From the NCBI RefSeq assembly GCF_002776525.5, contig NC_045436.1, forward strand, positions 54,910,254 through 54,974,253: a stretch of 64,000 nucleotides of DNA, in the 5' to 3' direction. This stretch comes from Piliocolobus tephrosceles (Eukaryota; Chordata; Mammalia; Primates; Cercopithecidae). The notes beneath the pieces were generated by a model. That model was not told the origin of the DNA, did no database searches, and saw only the letters and a program-made list of their open reading frames with translations. Below, piece after piece: positions 23,351 through 35,034 of the stretch (its first letter is position 1; every line of letters begins with the position of its first letter). The position numbers and the translations under genes are program-made.

Positions 23351-24044
23351 TTTTAAAGTATAAATATGATTAAAAAATTTACACTTTATCCACAAGAAAA
23401 ATGTACCTTTAAGATTTCCCTCAATCAACATTATCACACATTTCTTACAGTGCTCCTGTAAATCATGGGGTTACGTAAATAAGCAGAATCTAAATGTAAT
23501 TACATTTGAATATATTTCTTCACTTTCAATTATAGCATGTTCTTATTTTAAAACTTTGGGGTATTGATTTTTTAAAATTATTTCTATAGTAATTTTGAGA
23601 TAACTTTAAAAAAGTTACAGAATTATAAACCGTTCATTCTAAATGTATAAAAATTTGAACATATAATTCTATACATTCTTATGATTTTCGAAAGTGTGCA
23701 CTAATTACAATACTTCTTCAAATCAGTAATTGGGCAAATTTCTTGTATCAATAAACTATTAGATTATGATGAATATAAAAATTCTGGTTACTTTATGTTA
23801 CTTTGTATGCTAGAAGATTAATAAAAAGAAGCTAAAATGAGGTATTTAGTCCTTAAGAGCTAATAATTTAAATTATAGAATTAAAATGTCTAATTTTTAT
23901 TAAATGTTTACCATTGCCAAGCACTATTTAAAACATTTTATATCAATTATTTTATTTAATACTCATAACAACTCTGTGAATCATTTTACAGATGAGGAAA
24001 TCATAGCAAGTACAGTTAAAACACTTAAAATTACTTATCAAAAT

Positions 24045-24343
24045 TGGCCAGTGCGATGGTTCATGCCTGTAATCCCGGCACTTTGGGAGGCTGAGGTGTG
24101 TGGATCACTTGAGGTCAGGAGTTCAAGACTAGCCTAGCCAACATGGCAAAACCCCGTCACTACTAAAAATACAAAAATTAGCCAGGTGTAGTAGTGGTGG
24201 GCACCTGTAATCCTAGCTACTTGGGAGGCTGAGGCAGGGAGAATTGCTTGAAGCCGGGTGACGATAGCTGCAGTGAGCTGAGATTGGGCCACTGCACTCA
24301 AGCCTGGGTGACAGAACTAGACTCTGTATCAGAAAAAAAGAAA
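24045..24343 (+). mobile_element. AluS, first of a tandem Alu pair
   Basis: It starts 'ggccagtgcgatggttcatgcc' and ends in an A-rich tail (24331-24351) that is interrupted by the next element. A target-site repeat aaattactta occurs at 24028-24037 and again only after the second Alu at 24647-24656. Confidence 0.92.
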
Positions 24344-24351
24344 AAAAAAAG

Positions 24352-24646
24352 GCCGGGCGCAGTGGCTCAAGCCTGTAATCCCAGTACTTTGGGAGGCTGA
24401 GACGGGCGGATCACAAGGTCAGGAGATCGAGACCATCCTGGCTAACCTGGTGAAACCCCGTCTCTACTAAAAATACAAAAAACTAGCCAGGCGAGGTGGC
24501 GGGCGCCTGTAGTCCCAGCTACTCGGGAGGCTGAGGCAGGAGAATGGCGTAAACCCGGGAGGTGGAGCTTGCAGTGAGCTGAGATCCGGCCACTGCACTC
24601 CAGCCTGGGCGACAGAGCAAGACTCCGTCTCAAAAAACAAAGAAAG
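24352..24646 (+). mobile_element. AluY inserted in the tail of the preceding AluS
   Basis: It starts GGCCGGGCGCAGTGGCTCAAG directly in the A-tail of the upstream AluS and ends 'gactccgtctcaaaaaac'. It is much less diverged than the AluS and carries the 'gatccggccac' variant. The A-rich tail of the first Alu served as the target for the second. Confidence 0.93.
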
Positions 24647-24720
24647 AAATTACTTAACCAAATTTACACTATTAAACTGGAACCAGGATTTTAATATTTG
24701 TACACTGATTATATAGCCCT

Positions 24721-25208
24721 TCTTATAACCACAAACATGAATGCAAATATAAGCCAAGCCTTAATTTGGACACAGCTGAAAAACATTTTAATCAAATAAC
24801 CATTGAAAACAGTAGTAGTTTTTTTCTTGCAGATTGTCACATATAAGCTGTTCCTTGAGAAGGATTTGAGAGGAAGATTAATACTAACAGAAAGAATAAT
24901 TTAAAATAACAGCTTAATACATGAATGGCCTGTTACCACTCATTGCTTTTTGAAACTAGAACATACAGTTTGAAAAGGGTAGAAGTATAAATCAAGACCA
25001 TTAAATATTGGTTGTATTCTGCTAAAACAGATAGAAAAGAGAATGGAGTTTATTATAAATAAAATAAGAAGCCATTAAAGACTTATTTTTTATAAGCAAA
25101 TAAATGATTTTATATTTATTATATTGCATAAGCAAAAAAATAAAAAGGCACAAATTTGAAATACAAAAACAATTGAGCATCTCAGTGATGAGATTTGTTT
25201 GGACCCAT
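24721..25208. other. Unique DNA, nothing recognised
   Basis: AT-rich, without a supported gene or clear repeat. Confidence 0.4.
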
Positions 25209-25341
25209 AGATATGGTGTTATTTTATTTTAGTTTATTTTATTTTACTGTAAGATCTGGCATATATGTGCAGAATGTGCAGGTTTGTTACATAGGCATAC
25301 ATTTGCCATAGTGGTTTGCCGCAAGATATGGTATTATTTTA
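25209..25341 (-). mobile_element. Very short antisense L1 insertion with 18-bp TSD
   Basis: The core at about 25227-25323 contains the reversed end of an L1 3' UTR (gtgcaggtttgttacatag, then acatttgccatagtgg) after a T-rich segment. Repeats agatatggtgttatttta (25209-25226) and agatatggtattatttta (25324-25341) flank it with one mismatch. The insertion is therefore only about 97 bp long. Confidence 0.88.
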
Positions 25342-25344
25342 AAC

Positions 25345-25782
25345 TGAAAATATGTCAGCCAACACGAACTGAAGAGGTGGAGAGAAACCCTTATCTGAAC
25401 TTCTTTTGTTCATTTAAACAAAGCTTCCCGAAAATACAGCCACCATAAACTCCCCCTCTGGGAGGTTCACAGTCAGAAAGGAAACAGACCACTCGGACTT
25501 GGATGCGAAATCATATAAACAAAACATTCCATAACGTCCACTTATTTTCTCCACTTGTTTCTTATTAATTTCCTGCTCTCTGTTGAATTCATGACCTTTC
25601 TTTTTAATACCATATATAAACCCCTAATTCTAATTCTATCAGGAGTCACTTCTTTCTGCACACTCCCATATATGAATAAACTTTACCTTTTCTTCTTTTT
25701 ATCTTTTGTCAGTTATTTTGCGAGCTTCCAATGACTGAAGCTAAGTTGGTAGAGAAAAAGTTTTTTTCTTTTTCTCCAAACA
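25345..25782 (+). repeat. Probable solo LTR of a class I ERV (MER4/MER50-like)
   Basis: The block starts TGAAAATATGTCAGCC and ends 'ttctttttctccaaaca', giving TG...CA termini. It contains 'atataaacccc' at about 25614 (TATA-like) and 'gaataaac' at about 25674 (AATAAA poly(A) signal), followed by 'ttttgtcagttattttg'. This order matches class I solo LTRs. I see no clear target duplication, so the ends may be off, and the family name is a recollection. Confidence 0.55.
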
Positions 25783-26809
25783 TCCGATATACAGAAATAG
25801 AGTGATGAATATTAAGTAAAACACATTGATTCTTATTTTTCCACAATAGCACATTTCTTAGACATAGCAAAAGGAAAAGTTTCTCCCTTCTGAAAAAAAT
25901 GCTTTTTGTGGTAAATACACAAATACATATATATGCGTAAATACATACAGGCTCTTTATCTTTGGAAACTGTGTTTCTAAAATGAAATTATTTTTCTTCA
26001 TGTTTGCAATCTATAAGAATGAATAGATCAAATTATAGAAGCCCAATATCTCATTGCTATTAGGAAATTTATATCGAGCTACCTGGATTCTCCCCTTCTT
26101 CACATCTAACACATCTTCTTGAGGGATCCCTCCACTAGTCAGGTCTCATTCCTCAACTGCCCATCACTCCTCCACCCACTGCAGTCTGAGCTTTGCTTCC
26201 AAATAACCATTAAACCTGAGATTGTCAATATTAAGAAAAAAAAATACTCTACCTTCCAAGTTCAATTAATCTTTCTAGTCCATTTGTTTTTCTACTTTTC
26301 TACTTTTTAATTTAAAAAGTGATAAATGCATTCTATAAGTATTTTTAATACAGAATTAAACAAAATTAAAGGTGAACCATCCATATCTACTCTTCTTTTG
26401 ATATTTTACAATTTTAAATATTTTATTGTTCAATAATAATCTTTTGAAATAATTATTAAAAATAGAACATCAACATTTATCAACCTAGAAACAATTAGCA
26501 TGATTTATTTTAAATAAAATGTGTGGTATTTAATATGTTAGATAGAAACATAACAAAATATCAGTATTATGAATAATATTAAACTGTAGCAACATTTAAA
26601 AATGCTATTATTGCAATGGCATATTGGAAATTATCTTAAAAGTCATAGTTTAATGCAATAATACCTGTTCAATTGTTACTAATTTAGAGCATTTTTAGTA
26701 AAACTATGTGTCTGTTTATTTAAGCTTTTGATTTTTTTAACACAATTTTTTGTGTTGTTTTGAAGAAGCTGCCTTCTTGAACCAAAAAATGGGTGCTGCC
26801 AATTTTTTT
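25783..26809. other. Unique AT-rich DNA
   Basis: No gene or clear repeat recognised. The open frames at 26119-26310 and 26720-26950 have no support. Confidence 0.4.
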
Positions 26810-27545
26810 AAGTGTTGTTTTCATAACCCGGTAGGTTCTTCCTTCCTGCTGTTCCCCACAAAACCAATAAGAACAGAAGGTGTGGCGGTAAAGAATGAGT
26901 TTAATAAACACAGGGCTAGCCGAGAAAGGAGAACAGGAGAAATTTCTCAAATTTGTCTCTCCAAGATTCAGAGGCTAGGAATTTTTAAGGGCACTTTGGT
27001 GGGCAGGGGGCTGGGGCACTGGAACAATTGATTGGCTGGAGATGAAATCACAGGAGTGTCAAAAACTGTCTTCCTGAAGCTTAGTCAGTTTCCAGGAGGA
27101 AATTGGTTCTTAGGACTAAGTGACATCTCTTCATCTATTGAAATGCCAAATCTGAAAAGTATCTTAAAGTTCAATTCTTTAGGCTTCACAATAGTGATGT
27201 TATCTACAGGAGTAGTTGGGGAAGTTATGTATCTTGCAGCCTCAGGATATGTAACTGTGCAGCAGCAACTGACTTATAGGAAAACACACTAAGCGATGGC
27301 AGCGCATGTTTAATTGTGCTTGTTCTTTAGCAAACTTCAAGCCCCTAGCGTAATTCTAACCTTGTCTCATGAATGCAGCTTCAATATCCAAACAAGGCGG
27401 GTAGGGAGGGCAGCTTCCCTTGCCTCAAAGTCTACCTATAAACTAAATTTCCGTCATAGTTATCTTGGCCTCCAGGCTAGAATGGGCAAAACAAAAACCA
27501 ACCAACCGACCAAACAAAAAACAATTTAACCTGTGAGGTTAGAAG
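26810..27545 (-). repeat. Antisense ERV LTR (MER-type, class I-like)
   Basis: Read on the minus strand, landmarks appear in the order cctgaggctgcaagata, cccaactactcctgtagat, aacatcactattgtgaag, tttggcatttcaatagatg, gtgatttcatctccagcc, caatcaattgttcc and ccaccaaagtgcccttaa, then a poly(A)-like ttattaaac. I recall this order from a medium-reiteration ERV LTR but cannot name the subfamily safely. Consecutive plus-strand open frames at 26750-27529 are chance frames across this repeat. Confidence 0.65.
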
Positions 27546-27569
27546 CAAGGTGGAATCAGTCATGTTAGA

Positions 27570-27573
27570 TTTC

Positions 27574-27608
<35 letters not shown>

Positions 27609-27905
27609 TTTTGATACAGAGTTTTGCTCTTGTTGCCCAGACTGGAGTGCACTGGCACAATCTTGGCTCACTGCAACCTCTGCCTCCAAGGTTCAAGCGA
27701 TTCTCCTATCTTAGCCTCCCCAAGTAGCTGGGATTACAGGCGTGTGCCACCACACCTGGCTGATTTTTGCATTTTTAGTAGAGATGGGGTTTCACCATGC
27801 TGGCCAGGCTAGTCTCCAACTCCTGACCTCAGGTGATCCACCTGCCTTGGCCTCCCAAAATGTTGGAATGACAGGTGTGAACCACAGCGCCTGACCTTTC
27901 TTATT
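27570..27905 (-). mobile_element. Antisense AluS with (TTTA)n tail
   Basis: A (TTTA)n microsatellite at 27575-27611 replaces the poly-A tail. The Alu body follows from 'gatacagagttttgctcttg' to 'ccacagcgcctgacc'. tttcttatt occurs at 27570-27578 and 27897-27905 as target duplication. Confidence 0.9.
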
Positions 27906-28194
27906 ATTTATAATTCTGCAAAGACAGTTGAATTATTCTGTTTTATACATTTGCAGAAGGATACACAACTTTGGAATGTTTGCAATTAAAGTTTTCTTTC
28001 CCTTTGTACATGTTTATTTTTCTATTCAGACTCATTTTTGCCAACAGCTAGTCTATTCAGTTTCATTGTGGTGCTAGGCTCTGTCTACTTAAATGGTGGC
28101 TGTATTTCTACATCAAAGCTACTGTGTGAGAACATTTTCATGTACACACAAACCTTTAATTATCAGTATTCAACAAGGATTAATATGAGTTGTG
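27906..28194. other. Unique DNA, nothing recognised
   Basis: No supported gene. The frame at 28038-28226 runs into the following MIR. Confidence 0.4.
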
Positions 28195-28345
28195 AGAATA
28201 TGGCCAAGTCACTCACCTCTAGGTGAGCTTCCCCATCTATAAATTGATGATAACAATATTATCAAACTCCTAAATTCGTTGTGAGGAGTGAATGTTAATT
28301 CAATGAGTTGGTGGTCTGCCACCTGATAGGCACTTCGTTGGTGAT
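28195..28345 (+). mobile_element. MIR fragment
   Basis: The sense MIR core is readable: 'ggccaagtcactcacctct', 'cttccccatctataaattg', 'atgataacaatattatc', 'gttgtgaggagtgaatg' and 'cacctgataggcact'. Confidence 0.85.
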
Positions 28346-28870
28346 TGCAAACTATTTGAGGGTTTCTACTTTCCAGCGTGTATATCCTTGTTCTCTGATA
28401 ATTTGAACTAATAATAAAAATGATCCCAAAGATATTTTGCTAACAGCCCTTATCATTTTACTTTGGAACAAAATATTCAAAGAACTTGAGAACCCATTAT
28501 GTGTGATTCCTTCTTCTTGATCTTTACCATTCAGAATATTAAAATACTGGAACAATGGAGATAAGTAACTGTGTACTCCCTTAACAGAAGAAGTTTAATT
28601 TTCAGTTAGCATTACTCCTTGTACATTAATCTGTGATTACAAATACCCAAAACAGAAATGCTCTTTTTGAATCCTTCTTCTGCCAACAAATGAGTTTGTT
28701 TCTGTTTTATGTTTGGCCAACTCCTTCCTTATAGTAAATGAAAATTCTTCGAAAATTCTGACATATTGCCAATCCTAGTCTGGGTCATATTAGTGTCTCT
28801 TTTGGTATACTTAGGGAAAATCTTAATAAATATATGTCACAGAATGAGCTGTAAGCCAAATATCATTTAA
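28346..28870. other. Unique DNA, nothing recognised
   Basis: No gene or clear repeat. The minus frame at 28352-28555 has no support. Confidence 0.4.
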
Positions 28871-28877
28871 TTGAATT

Positions 28878-29174
28878 AATTTATTTATGTTTTGAGATAG
28901 TCTTGCTTGGTCGCCCAGGCTGGAGTGCAGCGGCGGGATCTCAGTTTACTGCTACCTCCGCTTCCCAGGTTCAAGCAATTCTTGTGTATCAGCTGCCCAA
29001 GTAGCTAGGACTACAGGCATGCACCCCAACACGTGACTTTTTTTTTTTTTTTTTTAATAGAGAAGGGGTTTCATCACATTGGCCAGGCTGGTCTCAAACT
29101 CCTGACTTTAGTGATCTGCCTGCCTCAGCCTCTCATGGTGCTGGGACTACAGGCATGAACCACTGAGCCCAGCT
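28878..29174 (-). mobile_element. Antisense AluJ
   Basis: It starts 'tttatgttttgagatagtc', has an expanded T-run at 29039-29056 in the middle linker, and ends 'aaccactgagcccagct'. Divergence is high. Confidence 0.88.
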
Positions 29175-30185
29175 CAAATGCCATTTTAAACTGGTAATTT
29201 AATTGATTTTGTTTTTCCCATGGTAAAATAATATTACCTGTGTTTTTAAGCTCCTAATGCTGTAATGAGTTGTAATGATGTCATTTAAACCATATCATGT
29301 AACTTTTCACAGGGATATGTTTATAACATTTTATTTTCTGTACAGAACATTTTACTTTCAGTACAGAAACTGCATTTTGTTTCTCATTCTTTCACATCAC
29401 TGGAAATTAAGCGTCTATAAAGAGCATCCTCATGCAACAACCTTCTATTTCTGGAAAATAGGTTATTTCATTTCTTAAGATCCCAAGATGAGATTTCCCT
29501 CTCTCATGCCATCTGGCAAGATAATAAGATAACATCTAAAATCAATACTTTAATATGATCCTGGCTAAAACCTAGCCTCAATGAGAATTAATGGCATATG
29601 GCTGAAGCTTAAGAGGAAAAAAAAAAAAAAAGAAATAATATTACTTTAAAAAATGTATGTTCAATAAAAATTTTGTTTTTACAAAAAGGGAAATAAAGTC
29701 TAAAAAGACTGTGACGTTTTTCAACTCAGAAAATTGCTGATTGTATGTCATGAAAATACTTTTATAGAAATCTCTTCAAAAATAAAATACTTTGTGTTTA
29801 GTTGACAAAGCTTCAATTTTTAAAATTGAACAAGGCAATATTTTAATTAATTAAAATTAATTTAAAGGTAAAATGAGACAAGTTTGTGTAATAAATACAT
29901 ACTTTGAGTGAGCAAGGTAGTTTAAATGGAAAATATAAAGACAAAGAAAATAAGAGCAAGTATGACAGAAATAAAAAACGGATTCTATATTTTTATTTTT
30001 GTTTGACTTGTACATATATTTAAATTGAAATGAGAAAAGGACATGTTTAAATGAACTTCTCAAGATGGATCCTGATCTCTAAACATTGTGTATGTTCACT
30101 GTGGGTAGGGGTGTGAGTGGGATTGATACAATACTTAATCATATTGTAGTTGAAAATACCATCTTTATGATTTCAATCCTTTGAC
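29175..30185. other. Unique AT-rich DNA
   Basis: No gene recognised. A poly-A run lies at 29617-29632. The open frames at 29275-29478 and 29857-30063 are unsupported. Confidence 0.4.
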
Positions 30186-31160
30186 ATTCATTGAGGTTGC
30201 TTGTTTTATAAAATTTACTTTAACTTGATTTATTAAAATGGACAAATACTAATTGTATACATTCAGTGGTTATGTAGTAATATTTTAAGATATATATAGT
30301 GATAGATCAGAGTAATTAGCATACCAATCTTCTCAAATATTTATCATTTTTAATATTAGGAATATTCAATATCCTCCTTCTAAAACTATTTGACACTACA
30401 AAATATGTTTTTAACTATAGTTATCCTACGGTGGCATAGAACACTAGAACTTATCTTTCTTTCTAGCTGTAATTTTGTCTCCTTTGATCCAGTATATTAT
30501 CAATATTTCTGAATGCTCTGTTTATGAAAACAGTGTCTTCTGCAGCTGTTCAATGTGCAAGTTACATGTGTAGGTTAGGTCAAGCTTGTTATTTCTGTTA
30601 CTTAAATTATGTATATCCCCACTGATTTTTTTAAATCTGCTTAAACAATAACCTTAACAGTATGCTTTAATTTTTCACAAGAATTGTGGTTTTGTCTAAA
30701 TATGCCTGTATTTCTGTGAATTTCCCTTTATATATGTTAATCTGTGTTATTAATTCATACAAGATTGGAATTGTATTCACTTTATGTTAATAAAAGCTTT
30801 TGCCTTTTTCTTATGTACTAATTCTCACCTATGGGAATTATGTTGCTTTAACCTTTCCAGGGTTAATATTTGTATGGCATATTTTTTCTGTAATTTTCCT
30901 TTCACATTTTCAGAAACCTCAAATTATACATGTGTTTCTTAATAGTATAAAGCTATTCCTGTTTGTTTTGATTTTATTCATTGAAAAATTCAGTTTTTCA
31001 CCGTAACATCCCATTTATGTCTATCATAGTGACACAAATTTGGATTTAACCATACAGTGCTATCCTGTATTTCCTATTTGCTCCACTTGTTATGTTTTCT
31101 ATTACATTATTTTAAAATCTTATTTACCAATTTTTGGTCCTGAAAACATTAGTATTCATA
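30186..31160 (-). mobile_element. L1M-type LINE fragments, antisense
   Basis: 30190-30500 resembles the reversed L1M 3' UTR ('gtatacattcagtgg', 'gagtaattagcatacc', 'tttaactatagttatcc', 'tagctgtaattttgtc'). 30535-30620 resembles a separate reversed ORF2 block ('ctgcagctgttcaatgtg', 'taggtcaagcttgtta'), so internal sequence has been deleted. Beyond 30700 the match is weak. Confidence 0.6.
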
Positions 31161-31257
31161 CTTGTCTTTTTTCACCATAAAATCATGGTGAATTTATGTG
31201 TAGTCTTTTAAAACAAAGTTCTAAGAACATATTAATACAAAATAAGGTATTTTAAAA

Positions 31258-31564
31258 ATGGGCCAGGCGCGGTGGCTCAAGCCTGTAATCCCAGCACTTT
31301 GGGAGGCCGAGACGGGCGGATCACGAGGTCAGGAGATGGAGAGCATCCTGGCTAACATGGTGAAACCCCGTCTCTACTAAAAAAAAAAAATACAAAAAGC
31401 TAGCCGGGCGAGGTGGTGGGCACCTGTAGTCCCAGCTACTCGGGAGGCTGAGGCAGGAGAATGGCGTAAACCCGGAGGCCGAGCTTGCAGTGAGCTGAGA
31501 TCCGGCCACTGCACTCCAGCCCGGGCGACAGAGCAAGACTCCGTCTCAAAAAAAAAAAAAAAAG
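31258..31564 (+). mobile_element. AluY, full length, Old World monkey type
   Basis: It starts GGCCAGGCGCGGTGGCTCAAG at 31261, has a middle A-linker at 31378-31391 and a poly-A tail at 31548-31564. It carries both monkey AluY variants. I could not read a convincing target duplication. Confidence 0.94.
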
Positions 31565-31599
31565 AGAGATGTTATTCTTCTCAAATACTTAAATTCTCT

Positions 31600-31790
31600 T
31601 TCTGCTATACTTCGGTATAATTGACAAAGTAAAGTAACATATGTACTGTGTACAATGTGATGGTTTGATATATGTATACATCGTGAAATAATTACCATAA
31701 ACTAGCTAATTAATATAACATCTGACCTTTACAACATTTCATGAAACATTTTTATTATTTTATAAAATGAGTGTTTGAGATATTTAGCTT
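31600..31790 (-). mobile_element. L1M 3' UTR fragment, antisense
   Basis: 'ggtataattgacaaagtaaagtaac', 'tgtacaatgtgatggtttgata' and 'tgtatacatcgtgaaataatt' follow the reversed L1M 3' end. Confidence 0.75.
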
Positions 31791-33060
31791 TGTATTTGTA
31801 ATCTTTGGTCTTCATTTCTTTCTGTATCTCAGATTTTTCAACCAATATTAGATTCTGCCAGGGGCAAATACTTTTTCCTTTTCTCAAACTATATTTTGTT
31901 TTTTATAGATTCTATGTGTTCCAACTCCTTGCCTCTCTCTGCTACATTCTATTTCTTTTTTTAGTTCTATCATCTAATTTCCTCTCTTCTATCTGATTGT
32001 GTCTAACTTGAAATTAAATAGTAAATGTTTAATTTTTATATTTTTAATTTTTAGAAATGACACTTATTTTTGTAAATTTGTTTGCTTTTAAATTATATAT
32101 ATTATTACATTCTTTTATTTTTTGATATACAATGGAGTAGTTGCTTTAGTTTGATACTTTAATCATTAATATCTTTTAGTTATTTTGAGTTGTAATTCTG
32201 CTTCCTATGTTTCTGCTGATTCTTGCCTGTTGTATTTTGGTTCCTTAGTGGTTTTTAAAAAATGTTTTTTCTATTCATTTTTCTTAATAATGTATCTGTT
32301 TAAATTTTTGAAACCTGGGTTAATATTTTTATAAGAAATTTGGAAGAACCGTTTTCTGTAACTACTTTATAGTAAACTCTTCACATGTGTAATGATAATA
32401 TAAATTAAGACTGCAAACTTGTATAAGAGGTACAATAAGACTTCTCAGAAAGTGTTTTTTTTTTCACTTTTCCAGAAAGTATCCTATGCTCTCTGCTTCA
32501 GGATCAGAGATTTCTCCATTACACTTAGGTATACCCTGGACTTGTTCTTATTTTTACCCTAGACTCATAAAGCCACAAAACTTGATATTCAAGTCTATCT
32601 GGGGTCCAAGAGTGGAATATTCTTGTTTTGAAAAAATTTAAAGTATGTAAATGTTGTTGTCATAAAAATATATTTGCATTCTAATATCAAATTTATACCA
32701 AGTTATAATATACAAACTCTTCTATTAAACATAAGGGTTTTCCAATTGACTAAAAAAAATATATAATTTAACTTTTTATTTCCAAAACCTATTTCTGTTT
32801 CCATGCATTATTGCAATAATAGCAATGTAGTGTACCAGCTCTGATGATTATACAGGGTTCTTTATGCTAAGAGTCCTTGGGTTAGTGGTATGGTTTGATA
32901 GTCATGTTGGAAAAATCGTGTCAGCTGCAGTGTGACATTAATTGAAAATGATGCAGTAATAGAAGGATTAGTTGAATGCCTCTGGCTAAATAGTTATAGT
33001 CCACAAGAAGCTCTCACACTGTTGAGGGTAAAAGTGTCACTTGAAGACCTAGTACATCTT
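31791..33060. other. AT-rich DNA, possible decayed L1
   Basis: Parts of 31800-32350 have the T-rich, 'tatttttaatttt' style of reversed old L1 but I cannot place them. No gene is supported. Confidence 0.35.
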
Positions 33061-33064
33061 CCAT

Positions 33065-33145
33065 TGCTGGATTCTAATTGGGTAGGTCTAAGGAGGAATC
33101 CTCAAATTTGCATTTTAAATAAGTTTCTAAGTGCTACTCGTCACT
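33065..33145 (-). mobile_element. Possible MER5A (hAT-Charlie) fragment
   Basis: 'ggattctaattgggtaggtc', 'aggaatcctcaaatttgc' and 'attttaaataagtttct' line up with the middle of the MER5A non-autonomous DNA transposon. The match is short and diverged. Confidence 0.45.
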
Positions 33146-34350
33146 GTCTTAGAATACAGTAACTTGTGAGAAACTGATCTTAGCCTATCCTTCCATAAGA
33201 AATATTAAAGAATGCAACTACTCATATGTACTGTCAAGTAGATGCACTGTCAGGGGCAACCATAGGAGGTACTGATAAAGAATTATGTAAAAACAAACAG
33301 CAAAGTAAGGTTAACACACCTACTGATGCAAATCGAATAGCTGTTGATGGTTTACTAAAAGTATATAATAATACTAGACTTAATTCTAGATGAAGATACT
33401 GAAAATCAGCTATAGCTTCGGAGTCACATGTGAGCTACCTGCATACATGCTCTTGGATTTACGTTGTTAATAATAAGCTTAACTATTTATATATTTATGA
33501 ATAGGCATGTTTTCTCGGTTTTTGATTCCTGTTTCCCCTGAAAACTCTGTAGAGTATTACATAAGCAAAGAGATTATCTCACCTCTCTCGCTTTGTTCTC
33601 CCTGCCTATGTCTCCCCTGTCTGTTTCTGGTTCTTTTCTGTCTCCTGGGTCCTTTTCGGTCTCAAAACAACAGATCAGCTCTTGCACTGGATCTAACTAC
33701 TTCATGAAGAGGTAAAGACAGTGACCCCAATGTCTGACTTCATACAAGCGAGTCAAGAAAAACCACAACGTCTTGCACGGGCCTGTCTCAAGGGAGGATA
33801 GAAATCCATTCCTTAGTTCTCCAAAGCCCAGGTTACATATTTATTACAAGACTTTATTTAACACTCAGTGCTAAAAGGCTGGAAGAGCACCACAAAGAGA
33901 AAACTTAACATTTGAACCTAGAAGGTAATTATACTAACCTTCAGAGCTCAGGGGCAAAATATTCTGCAGCAGTCTCTCGCTTCTAGTTCCCAGTCCATTC
34001 CAGCGTACTGCGCTGCCTCAAATTTTGCTTTTTCTAATATTCTCAGCAGAATGTTTCAGTTTTCTGCCCATAGGTACATTAATCTTTATTTTCATTTTTT
34101 TTATATCTACATGGATCCTCTTTAACAGAAGGGCTTGATGGGTGTAGGAAAAAAAAAAAAACAAAAGCAAAATTTAAGATGACTGTTGGTCAGAGATACA
34201 TTGACTCCAAAAGTAATAAAATTTGGTCTCTGGGATCATCCCTTAATAGGCATTTTCCAAGGTTTGGGGAAGAATTCTAGCCCGTGTCTTTAAGTTTTTG
34301 TAAAATTTGAAAAAAATAAAATATTTTACCAGTAATTGGTTAAATTCACT
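33146..34350. other. Unassigned DNA
   Basis: 33240-33400 is less T-rich than its flanks and could be a decayed coding or transposon fragment; I cannot identify it. The C/T-rich open frame at 33507-33707 has no support. No RNA gene is seen. Confidence 0.35.
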
Positions 34351-34654
34351 GTTACTTTCCACTCGGTATTTTCTTTTTTCCCTCCACCAGATCTCATCCT
34401 ATTTTTGACAGCGTTGAAATTACCAGAGGTGTGTGTGTGTGTGTAGAAGGAATCCAGCCTGCAGCCTGGGCAAAATTGAGTAGGCGATGCATGGTTACTT
34501 TCCACTCTGTATTTTTTTTTCCCTCCATCAGATCTCCTCTTACTTTTGGCAGTGTTAAAATCACCAGAGTTTGTGTGTGTGTGTGTGTGTGCACGCGTGC
34601 GTGTGTAGAAGGAATCCAGCCTGCAGTCTGGGTAAAATTGAGTAGAAGATGTAT
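34351..34654. repeat. Tandem duplication with internal (TG)n
   Basis: Unit A (34351-34493) and unit B (34494-34654) both run from 'gttactttccactc' through 'ccctccaccagatctc' or 'ccctccatcagatctc', a TG repeat, and 'agaaggaatccagcctgcag' to 'aaaattgagtag'. Unit B has the longer TG run (about 34572-34606, with 'gcacgcgtgcg' in the middle). Overlapping open frames on both strands arise from the repeat. Confidence 0.92.
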
Positions 34655-35030
34655 TTAGTTTGGACATAGTCTAACGTTACTTACATGCATATTTACCACT
34701 GGCTGTCCTCAGGTAGAAAATACTTCTAGGAATATTCCATCTGCCATTGTGCCACGAAGGTACTTAGAGACTTGAACTTGTAAGGGAGAAGCAGATTTTG
34801 AGATGAACAGTGTCAGAAGGCAGTCAGTGGAAAATTCTTTCAATCATCAGTAAAATCAGAGGATATAAATCTTACTGAGGAATAGACAAATCTGAAATTT
34901 TCACCTACCAGGAATAAACTTGGAATTGCAATGATGGGATTTAAGATTCAGTGTACATTGTTTTCCTTTTCTTTAACTAGAATCACATAAAATTGAATTA
35001 TTTAGAAATCCTAGTTTTAGTTTTTGTTTT
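34655..35030. other. Unique DNA, nothing recognised
   Basis: No gene or clear repeat. Confidence 0.4.
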
Positions 35031-35034
35031 AGGG

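Larger units (their letters stand above)
23888..24720 (-). mobile_element. MIR, antisense, split by two Alus
   Basis: The reversed MIR core reads 'taccattgccaagcac', 'ttatttaatactcataacaac' and 'cattttacagatgaggaaat' up to 24037. It resumes after the Alus at 24647 with 'aaattacttaacc' and 'tggaaccaggatttt', matching the remaining MIR order. Confidence 0.8.

Noticed and set aside
26750..27529. Three consecutive plus-strand open frames that look like an operon-like or multi-exon gene
   Set aside because: They overlie an antisense ERV LTR, and no conserved protein is visible. Open frames across LTRs are common.
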